Below are positions 52,879 through 62,959 of a DNA stretch of 64,000 bases, in pieces (position 1 is the first letter of the stretch; the number at the start of each line of letters is the position of its first letter). The notes under the pieces are model-generated. The model did no database searches and was not told where the DNA came from. It saw only the letters and a program-made list of their open reading frames with translations. A program made the translations under genes and the position numbers. Source of the DNA: Rhodobacter sp. Har01. Lineage in GTDB: Bacteria > Pseudomonadota > Alphaproteobacteria > Rhodobacterales > Rhodobacteraceae. The stretch lies in NCBI RefSeq assembly GCF_020564565.1, contig NZ_JAJCTD010000002.1:481232-545231 (forward strand), in the 5' to 3' direction.

Positions 52879-54048
52879 TCAGAGTGCGAGTTTCACCCAG
52901 GTTCCATTGCGCGCCGAGGACCGCACGCAGGCGTCGACGAAAGCCAGCCCTTCAACTCCCTCCTTCAGCCCGGGGAACGCGACCTCGGGGTCCACCGGCC
53001 GGCCCTCGCGCCGGGCCAGGATGGCGTGGGCGGCTTCGGTGTAGATGTTGGCGAAGCCTTCCAGATAGCCTTCCGGGTGGCCCGCCGGCACGCGGATCGT
53101 CCGCGCCGCCTCCGGCCCCATGCCGATGCCGCCACGGGTCAGCCGCTGGCGCGGGGCGTCCAGCGGCAGGTGCCACAGCACGTTGGGGTCTTCCTGCGCC
53201 CAGTCCAGGCCTCCCCGCGTGCCGAATACCCGCAGCCGCAGGCCGTTCTCCATTCCGGCGGCAACCTGGCTGCACCAGAGCATGCCCTTTGCCCCGCCTT
53301 CGAACCGCAACAGGACGTGGGCATTGTCGTCCACCCGGCGGCCGGGCACGAAGCTGTGCACATCGGCGGCCAGTTCAGCGACCCGCAGGCCCGAGACGAA
53401 GCCCGCCAGGTTGAAGGCATGGGTGCCGATGTCGCCGGTGCTGCCGCCGGCCCCGGTGCGGGCCGGGTCGGTGCGCCAGTCGGCCTGCTTGTGGCCCGTC
53501 GTCTCAAGGTCCGTCGACAGCCAGCCCTGCGCATATTCCACCTGCACCAGCCGCAATTCGCCCAGCACCCCGGCCTGGACCATGGCCCGGGCCTGCCGGA
53601 TCAGCGGATAGCCGGTGTAGTTGTGGGTCAGCGCGAAGATCACTCCGCTGGCTTCGGCGGCCTTGGCCAGGCGTTTCGCCTCGGGCAGCGTGGCGGTCAG
53701 CGGCTTGTCGCAGATCACGTGGATGCCGCGGCGCAGGAACTGCATCGCCACCGGCGCGTGCAGGTGGTTGGGGGTGACGATGGCCACCGCCTCGATGCCG
53801 TCTTCCCGCCGCGCCTCACGCGAGGCCATCTCGGCGAAGCTGGCATAGGCCCGCGGCACGCCGATGTCGGCAGCCGAGGCGAGGGCCTTTTCGGGGCTGG
53901 CCGAGAAGCAGCCGGCCACCAGGTCATACCGGTCGTCCAGCCGCGCGGCGATGCGGTGGACTGCGCCGATGAAGGCATCGCGCCCGCCGCCGACCATGCC
54001 CAAACGGATGCGCGGGCTGCGGGCCTTGAGGGTTCCGTCGATGGTCAT
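52879..54048 (-). CDS. Gfo/Idh/MocA-family oxidoreductase
   Basis: A 389-aa NAD(P)-dependent sugar or cyclitol dehydrogenase-like enzyme. N-terminal Rossmann motif 'IRLGMVGGGRDAFIGAVHR', 'VAIVTPNHLHAPVAMQFL', and the conserved 'HVICDKPLTATLPEAKRLA' (the EKP motif here reads DKP). The catalytic His region is 'GSTGDIGTHAFNL'. Substrate unknown. ATG 54048 precedes the conserved Rossmann strand. Confidence 0.9.
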   Translation of the reverse strand: MTIDGTLKARSPRIRLGMVGGGRDAFIGAVHRIAARLDDRYDLVAGCFSASPEKALASAADIGVPRAYASFAEMASREARREDGIEAVAIVTPNHLHAPVAMQFLRRGIHVICDKPLTATLPEAKRLAKAAEASGVIFALTHNYTGYPLIRQARAMVQAGVLGELRLVQVEYAQGWLSTDLETTGHKQADWRTDPARTGAGGSTGDIGTHAFNLAGFVSGLRVAELAADVHSFVPGRRVDDNAHVLLRFEGGAKGMLWCSQVAAGMENGLRLRVFGTRGGLDWAQEDPNVLWHLPLDAPRQRLTRGGIGMGPEAARTIRVPAGHPEGYLEGFANIYTEAAHAILARREGRPVDPEVAFPGLKEGVEGLAFVDACVRSSARNGTWVKLAL

Positions 54049-54076
54049 GCAGGCCCCTTTTCGGTTTCGGGGCAGG

Positions 54077-54772
54077 CTAGGGCCGTGGCGGCAGGCTTGC
54101 AATGATGGTGCGGGCCGCCGCCGCCGGGTCTTCGGCCTGCCAGACCGGGCGGCCGACGACGATGTGATCGGCGCCGTCGGCGATGGCCCGCGCGGGGGTG
54201 GCGATGCGCTTCTGGTCGCCGGTGGCGGCGCCGGCGGGGCGGACGCCGGGGGTGACGATGAGGCGGCCCTTGGCTTCGGGCAGCGCGCGGATCATCGCGG
54301 CCTCTTGCGGGCTGGCGATCACGCCATCGGCGCCAGCCTCAAGCGCGCGGCGGGCACGTTCCAGCGTGATCTCATGGATGTCGCCGGGGCGGATCAGGTT
54401 GGCATCCAGATCGGCGCGGTCCAGCGAGGTGAGGATGGTGACGGCCAGGATCTTCAGTCCGCTGCCGCCCTTGCCGGTGGCCGCCGCCCGCACCACCTGC
54501 GGGTCGCCGTGGACGGTCAGGAAGTCCAGGTCGTAGCGGGCGATGCCGCGCACCGCCGCCTCGATCGTGGCGCCGATGTCGAACAGCTTGAGGTCCAGGA
54601 AGATGCGCTTGCCGCGTTCGGCCTTCAGCTCGTTGGCCAGGGCAAGGCCGCCGCCGGTCAGCATGCCGAGGCCGATCTTGTAGAACGACACCGAGTCCCC
54701 CAGCCGGTCGGCCAGGGCAAGGCCGTCCAGCAGGTTCGGCACATCCAGCGCGACGATCAGGCGGTCATCCAT
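54077..54772 (-). CDS. pyrF: orotidine 5'-phosphate decarboxylase
   Basis: A 231-aa class I OMPDC for UMP synthesis. 'LIVALDVPNLLDGLALADRL' and the catalytic 'RIFLDLKLFDIGATIEAAV' (Asp-x-Lys-x-x-Asp); phosphate-binding end 'LIVTPGVRP' and 'ADHIVVGRPVWQAEDP'. Normal length. Ends 28 bases before the oxidoreductase gene on the same strand. Confidence 0.96.
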   Translation of the reverse strand: MDDRLIVALDVPNLLDGLALADRLGDSVSFYKIGLGMLTGGGLALANELKAERGKRIFLDLKLFDIGATIEAAVRGIARYDLDFLTVHGDPQVVRAAATGKGGSGLKILAVTILTSLDRADLDANLIRPGDIHEITLERARRALEAGADGVIASPQEAAMIRALPEAKGRLIVTPGVRPAGAATGDQKRIATPARAIADGADHIVVGRPVWQAEDPAAAARTIIASLPPRP

Positions 54773-54852
54773 CGGGGCCTCTCTTTCGGGTTCGGGGCGG
54801 TTTGACGGCGCGGGGAAGGGCTGTCAAGACTGGGGGCACGAAGGGGGCGCGC

Positions 54853-55731
54853 ATGATCCTGGCATTCGACATCGGCGGCAGCCGCATCCGGGCCGGTCTG
54901 TGGGACGGGCATGTGCTGGAACGTCTGGGCGAGGCCGAGACGCCGGCGCGTTCGCTTGACGCGTTCGCCGCCGTGGTCGGGGGCTATGCCGCGGGGCGCA
55001 CGCTGAAGGGTCTGGCGCTGTCGGTGCCCGGGGTGGTGGACCCGGAAACCGGCACGGGCAAGGTGGCCAACATTCCCTGCATCGACGGGCTGGCGCTGGG
55101 GCCGGAACTGGCCGAACGGCTGGGTCTGCCGGTGCTGGTGCTGAACGACGCCGACTGCTTTGCCCTGGCCGAGGCGCGGCGCGGCGCCGGGCGGGGGCAC
55201 CGCAACGTGTTCGGCATCATCCTGGGCACCGGCGTTGGCGGCGGGCTGGTGATCGACGGGCGTCTGGTCACCGGCGCCGGCGGCCATGCCGGCGAATGGG
55301 GCCATGGGCCGGTGGTTTGCGAACCCTGGGCCTTGCCCTGCGGCTGCGGGCAGGTGGGCTGCCTGGACACCATCGGCGGCGCACGGGGGATGGAGCGGTT
55401 GCACCTGGCGCGAACCGGCGAAAGCCTTCACACGCGCGAAATCGTCGGCCGTTGGCGCGACGGCGAACCGGCGGCGAGCGCAACGATGGAGCTGTGGCGC
55501 GACCTTGTCTCGGGGCCCTTGGCGATGGTGGTGAACACGGTCGGCGCAACGGCGGTGCCGGTGGGCGGCGGGTTGTCGAACGATGCCGCGTTGATCGGCT
55601 GGCTGGACCAGGCGGTGCGCGACCGGGTGTTGCGGCGCCCCGAAGGCGCGCTGGTGGTGCCGGCCGTCTGCGGGGCGGATGCCGGCATCCTGGGCGCGGC
55701 ACAGGCCGGGGAACAGGCATGGGGCGGGTGA
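54853..55731 (+). CDS. ROK-family sugar kinase
   Basis: A 292-aa ROK protein without the DNA-binding domain of ROK repressors, so probably a kinase. ATP-binding 'ILAFDIGGSRIRAGLWDG', catalytic Asp in 'VLVLNDADCFALAEARRGAG', ROK signature 'GGLVIDGRLVTGAGGHAGEW', and zinc motif 'CGCGQVGCLDT'. Sugar unknown (N-acetylmannosamine or glucose class possible). Overlaps cutC by 13 bases. Confidence 0.9.
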   Translation: MILAFDIGGSRIRAGLWDGHVLERLGEAETPARSLDAFAAVVGGYAAGRTLKGLALSVPGVVDPETGTGKVANIPCIDGLALGPELAERLGLPVLVLNDADCFALAEARRGAGRGHRNVFGIILGTGVGGGLVIDGRLVTGAGGHAGEWGHGPVVCEPWALPCGCGQVGCLDTIGGARGMERLHLARTGESLHTREIVGRWRDGEPAASATMELWRDLVSGPLAMVVNTVGATAVPVGGGLSNDAALIGWLDQAVRDRVLRRPEGALVVPAVCGADAGILGAAQAGEQAWGG

Positions 55732-56432
55732 CCGTCGAGCTGTGCGTCGACACGGCCGAAGGCCTGGCGGCGGCGATCAACGGCGGTGCGGACCGGCTTG
55801 AGGTCTGTTCGGCACTGTCGGTCGGTGGCCTTACCCCCTCGGTCGGGCTGATGGGCCTTGCGGCACAGGCCGGGGTGCCGGCGCTGGCGATGATCCGGCC
55901 GCGGGCGGGGGATTTCGTCTTTTCGCCCGCCGAGGTGGTGGTGATGGAGGCCGACATCGCCGCCGCCCGCGCGGCGGGCCTGGCCGGCGTGGTTCTGGGG
56001 GCAAGCCTGCCGGATGGGCGGTTGGATGCAGGGCTGCTTGTGCGGCTTGTCACCGCCGCACAGGGCCTGGACCTGACGCTGCACCGCTGTTTCGACCTGG
56101 TGCCCGACCGGGTCGAGGCGCTGGAAACCGCCATCGGGCTGGGGTTTGCCCGGGTGCTGACCTCGGGCGGGGTGCCCAGGGCCGAGGACGGGATTGTGTC
56201 CCTGGCGGCCCTGGTTCAGGCGGCGCAAGGCCGGATCGCGATCCTGGCCGGATCAGGCATCACCGCCGCGAATGCCGCGCGCCTTGTGGCCGCGGGCCTG
56301 ACCGAACTGCACGCCTCTTGCCTGGTCGATGTCGCTGCGGCGGGGCCGGTCGCCGCCTTCGGCTTCGGCCCGGCGACCCTGCGCGTCACCGATGCGAACT
56401 GCGTGCGCGCGCTGGTCGCCGCCGTTCATTGA
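55719..56432 (+). CDS. cutC: CutC-family protein
   Basis: A 237-aa TIM-barrel protein: 'VELCVDTAEGLAAAINGGAD', 'RLEVCSALSVGGLTPSVGLM', 'MIRPRAGDFVFSP', 'LHRCFDLVPD' and 'ILAGSGITAANAARL'. The family was linked to copper handling, but a hydrolase-type role is also possible. Start ATG 55719 or GTG 55728. Confidence 0.9.
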   Translation: MGRVTVELCVDTAEGLAAAINGGADRLEVCSALSVGGLTPSVGLMGLAAQAGVPALAMIRPRAGDFVFSPAEVVVMEADIAAARAAGLAGVVLGASLPDGRLDAGLLVRLVTAAQGLDLTLHRCFDLVPDRVEALETAIGLGFARVLTSGGVPRAEDGIVSLAALVQAAQGRIAILAGSGITAANAARLVAAGLTELHASCLVDVAAAGPVAAFGFGPATLRVTDANCVRALVAAVH

Positions 56433-56481
56433 CTCGCAAACCCTTTGCGGCAAGCTGCGCCGGGACAGGAGGGCCGCGCGC

Positions 56482-57255
56482 ATGGACATCACCGTCACCA
56501 TCGACCGGCCCGAGGATGGACCCGGCTCCGGGCCGATCCTGGTGGGCTGGTTCCTGGCCCATGACAAGGGCGCGGTGCTGTATGATCCGCCCGAACGGGT
56601 GAGTTTCCGCCAGACCAACAAGGCGCATGCCAAGTCGGCCAGCCGCTGCCCCGGGGTGATCCAGCTGGAAAGCCGGTATTTCGCGGTGAAATGCCCGTTC
56701 GACATTCAGGTGGGCTTCCAGCGCGATGACAGGGGCAAGCCGCAGCTGGTGAACCGGGCGGGCGCGGCCAGCCCGATCCGCAGCACCAAGCTGGGCGAGG
56801 TGCTGACGCTGGTGTCCGAGGCCGAGTGGCGCTATCCCGACCGGCCGACGGTGCAACTGCACCTGCCCTACTGCTTTGTCGCCGATGAGTTGGTCTACAT
56901 CACCCAACTGTCGGCCTTTCTGCACTATCGTCCCGACCCGATGCCCGGCACCATCTTCGGTGGGCGGTTCCCGGTCAGCCTGTGGCCGCGGCCGCTGATG
57001 TGGGCGTTCGAATGGCATGAACCCGCAAAGGACCTGATCCTGCGCCGCGGCGAGCCGCTGTTCTACTGCCAGTTCGAAGGCACCGACCCCGCCCGCCCGG
57101 TGCAGATGGTCGAGGCCGAGCGGACGCCGGAACTGGCGGCCTACATGGACAAGCTTTCGGGCGTGGTGAACTACGTCAACCAGACCTTCAGCCTGTTCAA
57201 GGCGGCCGAGGCGATGCGGCCGAAGCGGCTGCTGACACCCAAGCCCCGGGACTGA
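56482..57255 (+). CDS. conserved protein of unknown function
   Basis: A 257-aa soluble protein, 'MDITVTIDRPEDGPGSGPIL' at the start, rich in Trp and Tyr with 'LYDPPERVSFRQTNKAHAKS' and 'WAFEWHEPAKDLILRRGEPL'. No signal peptide, no membrane segment and no recognised motif. GACAGGAGGG precedes ATG 56482. Converges with the PilZ-like gene, 3 bases apart. Confidence 0.8.
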   Translation: MDITVTIDRPEDGPGSGPILVGWFLAHDKGAVLYDPPERVSFRQTNKAHAKSASRCPGVIQLESRYFAVKCPFDIQVGFQRDDRGKPQLVNRAGAASPIRSTKLGEVLTLVSEAEWRYPDRPTVQLHLPYCFVADELVYITQLSAFLHYRPDPMPGTIFGGRFPVSLWPRPLMWAFEWHEPAKDLILRRGEPLFYCQFEGTDPARPVQMVEAERTPELAAYMDKLSGVVNYVNQTFSLFKAAEAMRPKRLLTPKPRD

Positions 57256-57258
57256 CCT

Positions 57259-57735
57259 CTAGGCCGGCTTCAGCCGCCGGGGGCGGTTGCGGAGAGCGGG
57301 CTCGGGGGCTGGCTCCAGGTCCATCGTCTGGAACGCCGCGGGCACCGCAAGGAACGGTGTCAGCCAGCGCGGATCGCCCCAGACCGAGATCATGATTTCG
57401 GGCATGCCCGGCCCGGCCAGATGCTCGGGGGTCAACTGCACCACCCGCACCCGCAGAGACGCGCCCTCCAGCAACGCCGGAGCCATCACCTGACCGGCCA
57501 CCGGGCCAAGATGGCCCAGGTAGCCCTGCCGCCAGCGCGGGATCACCCGCAGGATCGGCTGGCGCACCCGGGCGAAGATTCCCACCCGGCCGTCCGACAT
57601 CAGCCGCGCCTCGCAGCGGTCGCCCATGGCCAGCCCCGATCGGCTGATGTTCACGGCGATGCCCTCGACCGGCACCACCGGCAGGATCGGTTCCATCACG
57701 TCGTACATCGCGCGCGCCTCCCGGGCTGAACCCAT
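57259..57735 (-). CDS. PilZ-like small protein
   Basis: A 158-aa protein. '[19 protein letters not shown]' resembles the PilZ D/N-x-S-x-x-G motif, and '[20 protein letters not shown]' would follow as beta strands; the upstream R-x-x-x-R c-di-GMP motif is not evident. The proline-rich C-terminus is unique. ATG 57735 follows AGGTGAG. Assignment is tentative. Confidence 0.55.
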   Translation of the reverse strand: MGSAREARAMYDVMEPILPVVPVEGIAVNISRSGLAMGDRCEARLMSDGRVGIFARVRQPILRVIPRWRQGYLGHLGPVAGQVMAPALLEGASLRVRVVQLTPEHLAGPGMPEIMISVWGDPRWLTPFLAVPAAFQTMDLEPAPEPALRNRPRRLKPA

Positions 57736-57889
57736 CTCACCTGACCGCCCCGGACCTTTGCTGCAAGTCCGGCTCTGCACCCCCCGGCCAAAGCCGCCGA
57801 AACCACCCTGTGGCATGGGCGGAAAAAGGCCGCGCGACGGGGCCTTGCGGGAAGCCGCCGGAAAATTCCCGGGCGCCGGCGGATCGGCG

Positions 57890-57918
57890 CTTGAAGGCCG
57901 CGGCGGGCACCCCCATGT
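57890..57918 (+). promoter_or_regulatory. RpoH (sigma-32) heat-shock promoter of clpB
   Basis: CTTGAA (57890-57895), a 15-base spacer, then CCCCATGT (57911-57918), matching the sigma-32 consensus CTTGAA-N13-15-CCCCATnT. It is 75 bases before the clpB start. Confidence 0.85.
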
Positions 57919-57992
57919 CATGCCCAAGGCCAGGGGTGGGCGTGCCTTTTCAGGGCGTCCGCCAGGCGGTGCTTGGAAAAAGGAGACAACGG

Positions 57993-60608
57993 ATGAACCT
58001 TGAAAAGTTCACCGAGCGGTCGCGCGGATTTCTTCAGTCTGCGCAGACCATCGCGATGCGGGAAAGCCACCAGCGCGTGCTGCCCGACCATCTGCTGAAG
58101 GCCCTCATGGATGACGACCAGGGCCTCGCGGCGAACCTGATCCGCAAGGCGGGCGGGTCGCCCGAGCAGGTCAACGCCGCGGTGAATGCGGCGATCGCCA
58201 AGCTGCCCAAGGTCTCGGGCGGGGACGGGCAGACCTACATTGACCCCTCGCTGGTGCGGGTCCTGGATGAGGCCGAGTCGGTGGCCAAGAAGGCCGGCGA
58301 CAGCTTTGTTCCCGTCGAACGCATCCTGACCGCGCTGGCGCTGGTCAACACCCGCGCCAAGGACGCGCTGACCGCCGGGGCGGTCACGGCGCAGGGCCTG
58401 AACTCTGCGATCAATGACGTTCGCAAGGGGCGCACGGCGGATTCGGCCTCGTCGGAAGACACGATGGAGGCGTTGAAGAAATACGCCCGCGACCTGACCG
58501 AAGCCGCCGCCAGCGGCAAGATCGACCCGATCATCGGCCGCGACGACGAGATTCGCCGCACCATGCAGGTGCTGAGCCGGCGCACCAAGAACAACCCCGT
58601 CCTGATCGGCGAACCCGGCGTCGGCAAGACCGCCATCGCCGAGGGCCTGGCGCTGCGCATCGTCAACGGCGACGTGCCGGAATCCCTTCGCAACAAGAAG
58701 CTGATGGCGCTGGACATGGGCTCGCTGATCGCCGGGGCCAAGTATCGCGGCGAGTTCGAGGAACGGCTGAAGGCCATCCTCAAGGAGATCGAATCCGCCG
58801 CGGGCGAGATCATCCTGTTCATCGATGAGATGCACACCCTGGTCGGCGCCGGCAAATCCGAAGGCGCGATGGATGCGGCCAACCTGATCAAGCCGGCGCT
58901 GGCGCGGGGCGAGTTGCACTGCATCGGCGCCACCACGCTGGACGAATACCGCAAGCACGTGGAAAAGGACGCGGCGCTGGCCCGTCGCTTCCAGCCGGTG
59001 TTCGTGTCGGAACCGACGGTCGAGGACACCATCTCCATCCTCCGCGGCATCAAGGAGAAGTACGAGCTTCACCACGGGGTGAAGATCGCCGATGCGGCCC
59101 TGGTGGCGGCGGCAACGCTGTCGCACCGCTACATCACCGACCGGTTCCTGCCGGACAAGGCCATCGACCTGGTGGATGAGGCCGCAAGCCGGCTGCGGAT
59201 GGAAGTGGACAGCAAGCCCGAGGAACTGGACCAGCTGGATCGCCAGATCCTGCAGCTGCAGATCGAGGCCGAGGCGCTGAAGAAGGAAGACGACGCGGCG
59301 TCCAAGGACCGGCTGGAAAAGCTGGAAAAGGAACTGGCCGACCTGCAGGAAAGCTCGTCCGAGATGACCGCCAAGTGGCAGGCCGAGCGCGACAGCCTTG
59401 AGGCCGCGCGCACGCTGAAGGAGCAGCTGGACCACGCCCGCAGCGAGCTGGAAACCGCCAAGCGCGAGGGCGACTTCGCCAAGGCGGGTGAGTTGCAGTA
59501 TGGCCGCATCCCGGCGCTGGAAAAGCAGCTGGCCGAGGCCGAGGCCCGCGAAGGCGATGCGCTGGTGTCCGAATCCGTCCGCCCCGAGCAGATCGCCGAG
59601 GTGGTCGAACGCTGGACCGGCATTCCGACGACCAAGATGCTTGAGGGCGAAAAGGAAAAGCTGCTCAAGATGGAAGAGGAACTGGGCAAGCGCGTCATCG
59701 GCCAGCGGGCCGCGGTCGAGGCCGTGTCCAAGGCCGTCCGGCGGTCCCGCGCCGGGCTGTCGGATGAAAGCCGCCCGCTGGGAAGCTTCCTGTTCCTTGG
59801 CCCCACCGGCGTGGGCAAGACCGAACTGACCAAAGCGCTCGCGGCCTATCTCTTCGACGACGATCAGGCGATGGTCCGCATCGACATGTCGGAATTCATG
59901 GAAAAGCACTCGGTGTCGCGCCTGATCGGCGCGCCGCCCGGCTATGTCGGCTATGACGAAGGCGGCGTGCTGACCGAGGCCGTCCGCCGCCGGCCCTATC
60001 AGGTGCTGCTGTTCGACGAGGTGGAAAAGGCCCACCCCGATGTGTTCAACGTGCTGTTGCAGGTGCTGGACGACGGGCGGCTGACCGATGGCCAGGGCCG
60101 CACGGTCGACTTCAAGCAGACGCTGATCATCCTGACCAGCAACCTTGGCGCGCGGGCCTTGAGCGAGTTGCCGGATGGCGCCGATCCCGCCGCCGCGCGG
60201 GCCGAGGTGATGGAAGCGGTGCGGGCCCACTTCCGCCCCGAATTCCTGAACCGGCTGGATGAGCAGATCATCTTCGACCGGCTGAACCGGGCCGACATGA
60301 GCGGGATCGTCGAGATCCAGCTTCGCCGGCTGGAACAGCGGCTGGCGGCGCGCAAGATCACGCTCGACCTTGACCCGCAGGCCAAACAGTGGCTGGCCGA
60401 CGAAGGCTATGATCCGGTGTTCGGCGCGCGGCCCCTGAAGCGGGTGATCCAGCGCCAGTTGCAGGACCCGCTGGCCGAGATGCTGCTGGCCGGCGACGTG
60501 CTGGACGGTACCACGCTGAAGGTCTCGGCGGGGCCGGAAGGCCTGATCGTGGGCGACCGGGTGATTGCCTCGAACCGCGAACGGCCGCAAGCGGCGGTGG
60601 TGCACTGA
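57993..60608 (+). CDS. clpB: ATP-dependent disaggregase ClpB
   Basis: An 871-aa Hsp100 chaperone that resolubilises aggregates with DnaK. N-terminal Clp domain (about residues 1-150), first AAA+ with 'GEPGVGKTA' (about 206) and '[20 protein letters not shown]', the long ClpB middle coiled coil (about 410-530), second AAA+ with '[15 protein letters not shown]' (about 603) and '[20 protein letters not shown]'. AAGGAGA precedes ATG 57993. Driven by the RpoH promoter just upstream. Confidence 0.97.
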   Translation: MNLEKFTERSRGFLQSAQTIAMRESHQRVLPDHLLKALMDDDQGLAANLIRKAGGSPEQVNAAVNAAIAKLPKVSGGDGQTYIDPSLVRVLDEAESVAKKAGDSFVPVERILTALALVNTRAKDALTAGAVTAQGLNSAINDVRKGRTADSASSEDTMEALKKYARDLTEAAASGKIDPIIGRDDEIRRTMQVLSRRTKNNPVLIGEPGVGKTAIAEGLALRIVNGDVPESLRNKKLMALDMGSLIAGAKYRGEFEERLKAILKEIESAAGEIILFIDEMHTLVGAGKSEGAMDAANLIKPALARGELHCIGATTLDEYRKHVEKDAALARRFQPVFVSEPTVEDTISILRGIKEKYELHHGVKIADAALVAAATLSHRYITDRFLPDKAIDLVDEAASRLRMEVDSKPEELDQLDRQILQLQIEAEALKKEDDAASKDRLEKLEKELADLQESSSEMTAKWQAERDSLEAARTLKEQLDHARSELETAKREGDFAKAGELQYGRIPALEKQLAEAEAREGDALVSESVRPEQIAEVVERWTGIPTTKMLEGEKEKLLKMEEELGKRVIGQRAAVEAVSKAVRRSRAGLSDESRPLGSFLFLGPTGVGKTELTKALAAYLFDDDQAMVRIDMSEFMEKHSVSRLIGAPPGYVGYDEGGVLTEAVRRRPYQVLLFDEVEKAHPDVFNVLLQVLDDGRLTDGQGRTVDFKQTLIILTSNLGARALSELPDGADPAAARAEVMEAVRAHFRPEFLNRLDEQIIFDRLNRADMSGIVEIQLRRLEQRLAARKITLDLDPQAKQWLADEGYDPVFGARPLKRVIQRQLQDPLAEMLLAGDVLDGTTLKVSAGPEGLIVGDRVIASNRERPQAAVVH

Positions 60609-60631
60609 AGCCATCGGCCGGCGCCGATGAC

Positions 60632-60655
60632 AAAGGGGGCCTTCGGGCCCCCTTT
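60632..60655 (+). terminator. terminator after clpB
   Basis: Perfect 10-bp stem AAAGGGGGCC/GGCCCCCTTT with a TTCG tetraloop. Placed between clpB and the converging fasciclin gene, so it probably serves both. Confidence 0.9.
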
Positions 60656-60707
60656 CCACAGGCATCCGCCCGGTCGGACCGGCTGGCGGACCGCCCGTCC
60701 GACGCCG

Positions 60708-61199
60708 TCACTTCGGCAGCAGCACCTTGTCGATGACGTGGATCACACCGTTCGACGCCATCAGGTCTGCCGTGGTCACCCGCGACTTGTTGACCTTCAC
60801 GCCCTCGCGTCCGTCGACGTGCACTGTCTGGCCCTGCACGGTCGCCACATCCATCCGCTTGCCGGCCAGCTGGTCCGAGGTCACTTCGCCCGGCACGACG
60901 TGATAGGTCAGGATCTTGACCAGCTGGTCCTTGTTCTCGGGTTTCAGCAGGTTCTCGACCGTCCCCGGCGGCAGCGCCGCGAAGGCGGCATTCGTCGGCG
61001 CAAAGACGGTGAAGGGGCCGTCGCCCTTCAGCGTCTCGACCAGACCCGCCGCCGAAACGGCGGCGACCAGGGTCGAGAAGTCGTCATTCGACGACGCGAT
61101 GTCGACAATGTCGGGCTGGGTGTCGGCCGGCACGCAGGCCGCGAAAAGGGCGACGGCCGAAATGGCCCCGCCAAGCTGGAAGAGAGTGCGACGGTTCAT
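60708..61199 (-). CDS. fasciclin-domain lipoprotein
   Basis: A 163-aa protein with a lipoprotein-type leader ('SAVALFAAC', lipidation Cys22) and one FAS1 domain: '[20 protein letters not shown]', '[20 protein letters not shown]', 'LTYHVVPG' and '[16 protein letters not shown]'. Cell surface or periplasmic adhesion-like module. The second fasciclin gene lies upstream in the same direction; a duplication is likely. Confidence 0.9.
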   Translation of the reverse strand: MNRRTLFQLGGAISAVALFAACVPADTQPDIVDIASSNDDFSTLVAAVSAAGLVETLKGDGPFTVFAPTNAAFAALPPGTVENLLKPENKDQLVKILTYHVVPGEVTSDQLAGKRMDVATVQGQTVHVDGREGVKVNKSRVTTADLMASNGVIHVIDKVLLPK

Positions 61200-61241
61200 C
61201 TGGTGATCCCGGTTTTCATGAGGATTGCGTTTGTCCGATGC

Positions 61242-61273
61242 GAAAGGGGGGCGCTTTTGGCGCCCCCCCTTTC
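61242..61273 (-). terminator. terminator between the two fasciclin genes
   Basis: Hairpin GAAAGGGGGGCG/CGCCCCCCCTTTC around CTTTTGG, just past the stop of the upstream fasciclin gene on the minus strand. The two genes therefore are probably separate transcription units. Confidence 0.8.
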
Positions 61274-61279
61274 CGTGCG

Positions 61280-61759
61280 TCAGCCTTCCGGCGGCAGGAT
61301 CACCGAGTCGATGACATGGATCACCCCGTTCGAGGCGGCGACATCCGCGGCCGAAATCACGGCGCCGTTCACCTTGGCCCCGCCATCCAGCGTGATGGTG
61401 ATGTTCTTGCCGTTCACGGTGGCGGCCGTCATGCCTTCGGTCAGGTCGGTCGACATCACCTTGCCCGCCACGACGTGGTAGGTCAGGATCGCCACCAGCT
61501 TGTCCTTGTTCTCGGGCTTGAGCAGGTCTTCCACCGTGCCGGCCGGCAGCGCGGCAAAGGCGGCGTCGGTGGGGGCGAACACGGTGAACGGGCCTTCGCC
61601 CTTGAGCGTGTCAACCAGCCCGGCCGCCTGCACGGCGGCGACCAGCGTGGTGAAGCTGCCCGCGCCCACGGCGGTATCGACAATGTCCTTGTCCTGCGCG
61701 AAGGCAGGCATGGCGAAGGCGGTGGCGGCGGTCAGGGCCAGAAAGGTTCTGCGGATCAT
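61280..61759 (-). CDS. secreted fasciclin-domain protein
   Basis: A 159-aa protein with a normal Sec signal peptide ('[17 protein letters not shown]') and one FAS1 domain ('[20 protein letters not shown]', '[20 protein letters not shown]', '[10 protein letters not shown]', '[16 protein letters not shown]'). Very similar to the lipoprotein paralogue encoded next but without the lipobox Cys. AGGAGTGAGTCCAAG precedes ATG 61759. Confidence 0.92.
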   Translation of the reverse strand: MIRRTFLALTAATAFAMPAFAQDKDIVDTAVGAGSFTTLVAAVQAAGLVDTLKGEGPFTVFAPTDAAFAALPAGTVEDLLKPENKDKLVAILTYHVVAGKVMSTDLTEGMTAATVNGKNITITLDGGAKVNGAVISAADVAASNGVIHVIDSVILPPEG

Positions 61760-62047
61760 CTTGGACTCACTCCTTGGGTCATGGTCTCTGCCGTCATCGG
61801 CCCGCATCATATGGGCCAGCCCCGCCGGAAGATCACCTGCACGCCTGCGTGAGCCGCCCTTGCCCTGCCGGCCGACCGCGCTAAGCCAGCGACGTTGCGG
61901 CTTTCCAGTCAAATCAAGGTGAACCCGGTTGAGCGCGCGTGATGAAACGCTGCCGCGTGCCTGACCGTAATGTGGACAGCGGGGCCTGTTTGCCAAGCCG
62001 CCCGAACGCCCCATACTGTTTCCCAGCCGCCGCAAGGAGCCGTGCCG

Positions 62048-62959
62048 ATGCCCTGGAAATCCGACCTGCGCTGGTCAGACGTCACGCCGCGAACGGACTG
62101 GCTGAACCGCCGCCAGCTGATCGCCGGGGCGGCCGGGCTGGCCGCCTTTCCCGCCGCGGCCCGCATCGCGGCCGCACCCAGCCTCTATTCCAGCGCCGAG
62201 GCGCCGAACAGCCTTGAGGACATCACATCGTTCAACAACTTCTACGAATTCGGCTTCGACAAGGGCGACCCGGCCGCCTATGCCTCGGCGCTGACAACCG
62301 ACCCCTGGGCGATCACCATCGACGGCCTGGTCGACCGCCCCGGCAGCTATGATCTGGCCGACGTGCTGAAGGGCCAGCCGCTTGAGGAACGCATCTACCG
62401 CCTGCGCTGCGTGGAAACCTGGAGCCTGGTGGTGCCCTGGATCGGCTTCGAACTGGCGGGACTTCTGAACCGCGTTGGCGTGCAGCCCGCCGCCAGATAC
62501 GTCAGCTTCGAAACGTTGCACCGGCCCGAGGAGATGTGGAACCAGCAAAGCCCGCTGATGCCCTGGCCGCTGCGCGAGGCGCTGCGGCTGGACGAAGCGA
62601 TGCACCCGCTGACGATTCTGGCCACCGGGCTGTATGGCGAAGCGATGCCCAAGCAGAACGGCGCGCCGATCCGCGTCGTGGTGCCGTGGAAATACGGCTT
62701 CAAATCGTTGAAGAGCATCACCCGCATCAGCCTGGTCGCAGACCGCCCGGGCACCACCTGGAACGAATTGCAGCCCGAGGAGTACGGCTTTTACGCCAAC
62801 GTGAACCCGCAGGTCGACCATCCGCGCTGGAGCCAGTCCAGCGAGCGCCGCGTCGGCTCGGGCCTGTTCGGCGGGCGCGAGGACACGCGGATGTTCAACG
62901 GCTATGCCGAACACGTCGCCGGCCTTTATGCCGGGCAGGACCTGGCGGCGGACTATTGA
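62048..62959 (+). CDS. msrP: methionine sulfoxide reductase catalytic subunit MsrP
   Basis: A 303-aa periplasmic molybdoenzyme (YedY) that repairs oxidised methionines. Twin-arginine leader '[20 protein letters not shown]', Moco-ligating Cys in '[17 protein letters not shown]', and conserved '[13 protein letters not shown]' near the end. CAAGGAG precedes ATG 62048. Overlaps msrQ by one base. Confidence 0.94.
   Translation: MPWKSDLRWSDVTPRTDWLNRRQLIAGAAGLAAFPAAARIAAAPSLYSSAEAPNSLEDITSFNNFYEFGFDKGDPAAYASALTTDPWAITIDGLVDRPGSYDLADVLKGQPLEERIYRLRCVETWSLVVPWIGFELAGLLNRVGVQPAARYVSFETLHRPEEMWNQQSPLMPWPLREALRLDEAMHPLTILATGLYGEAMPKQNGAPIRVVVPWKYGFKSLKSITRISLVADRPGTTWNELQPEEYGFYANVNPQVDHPRWSQSSERRVGSGLFGGREDTRMFNGYAEHVAGLYAGQDLAADY

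Noticed and set aside
57918..60665. 915-codon open frame on the minus strand
   Set aside because: Antisense to clpB, which is beyond doubt on the plus strand.
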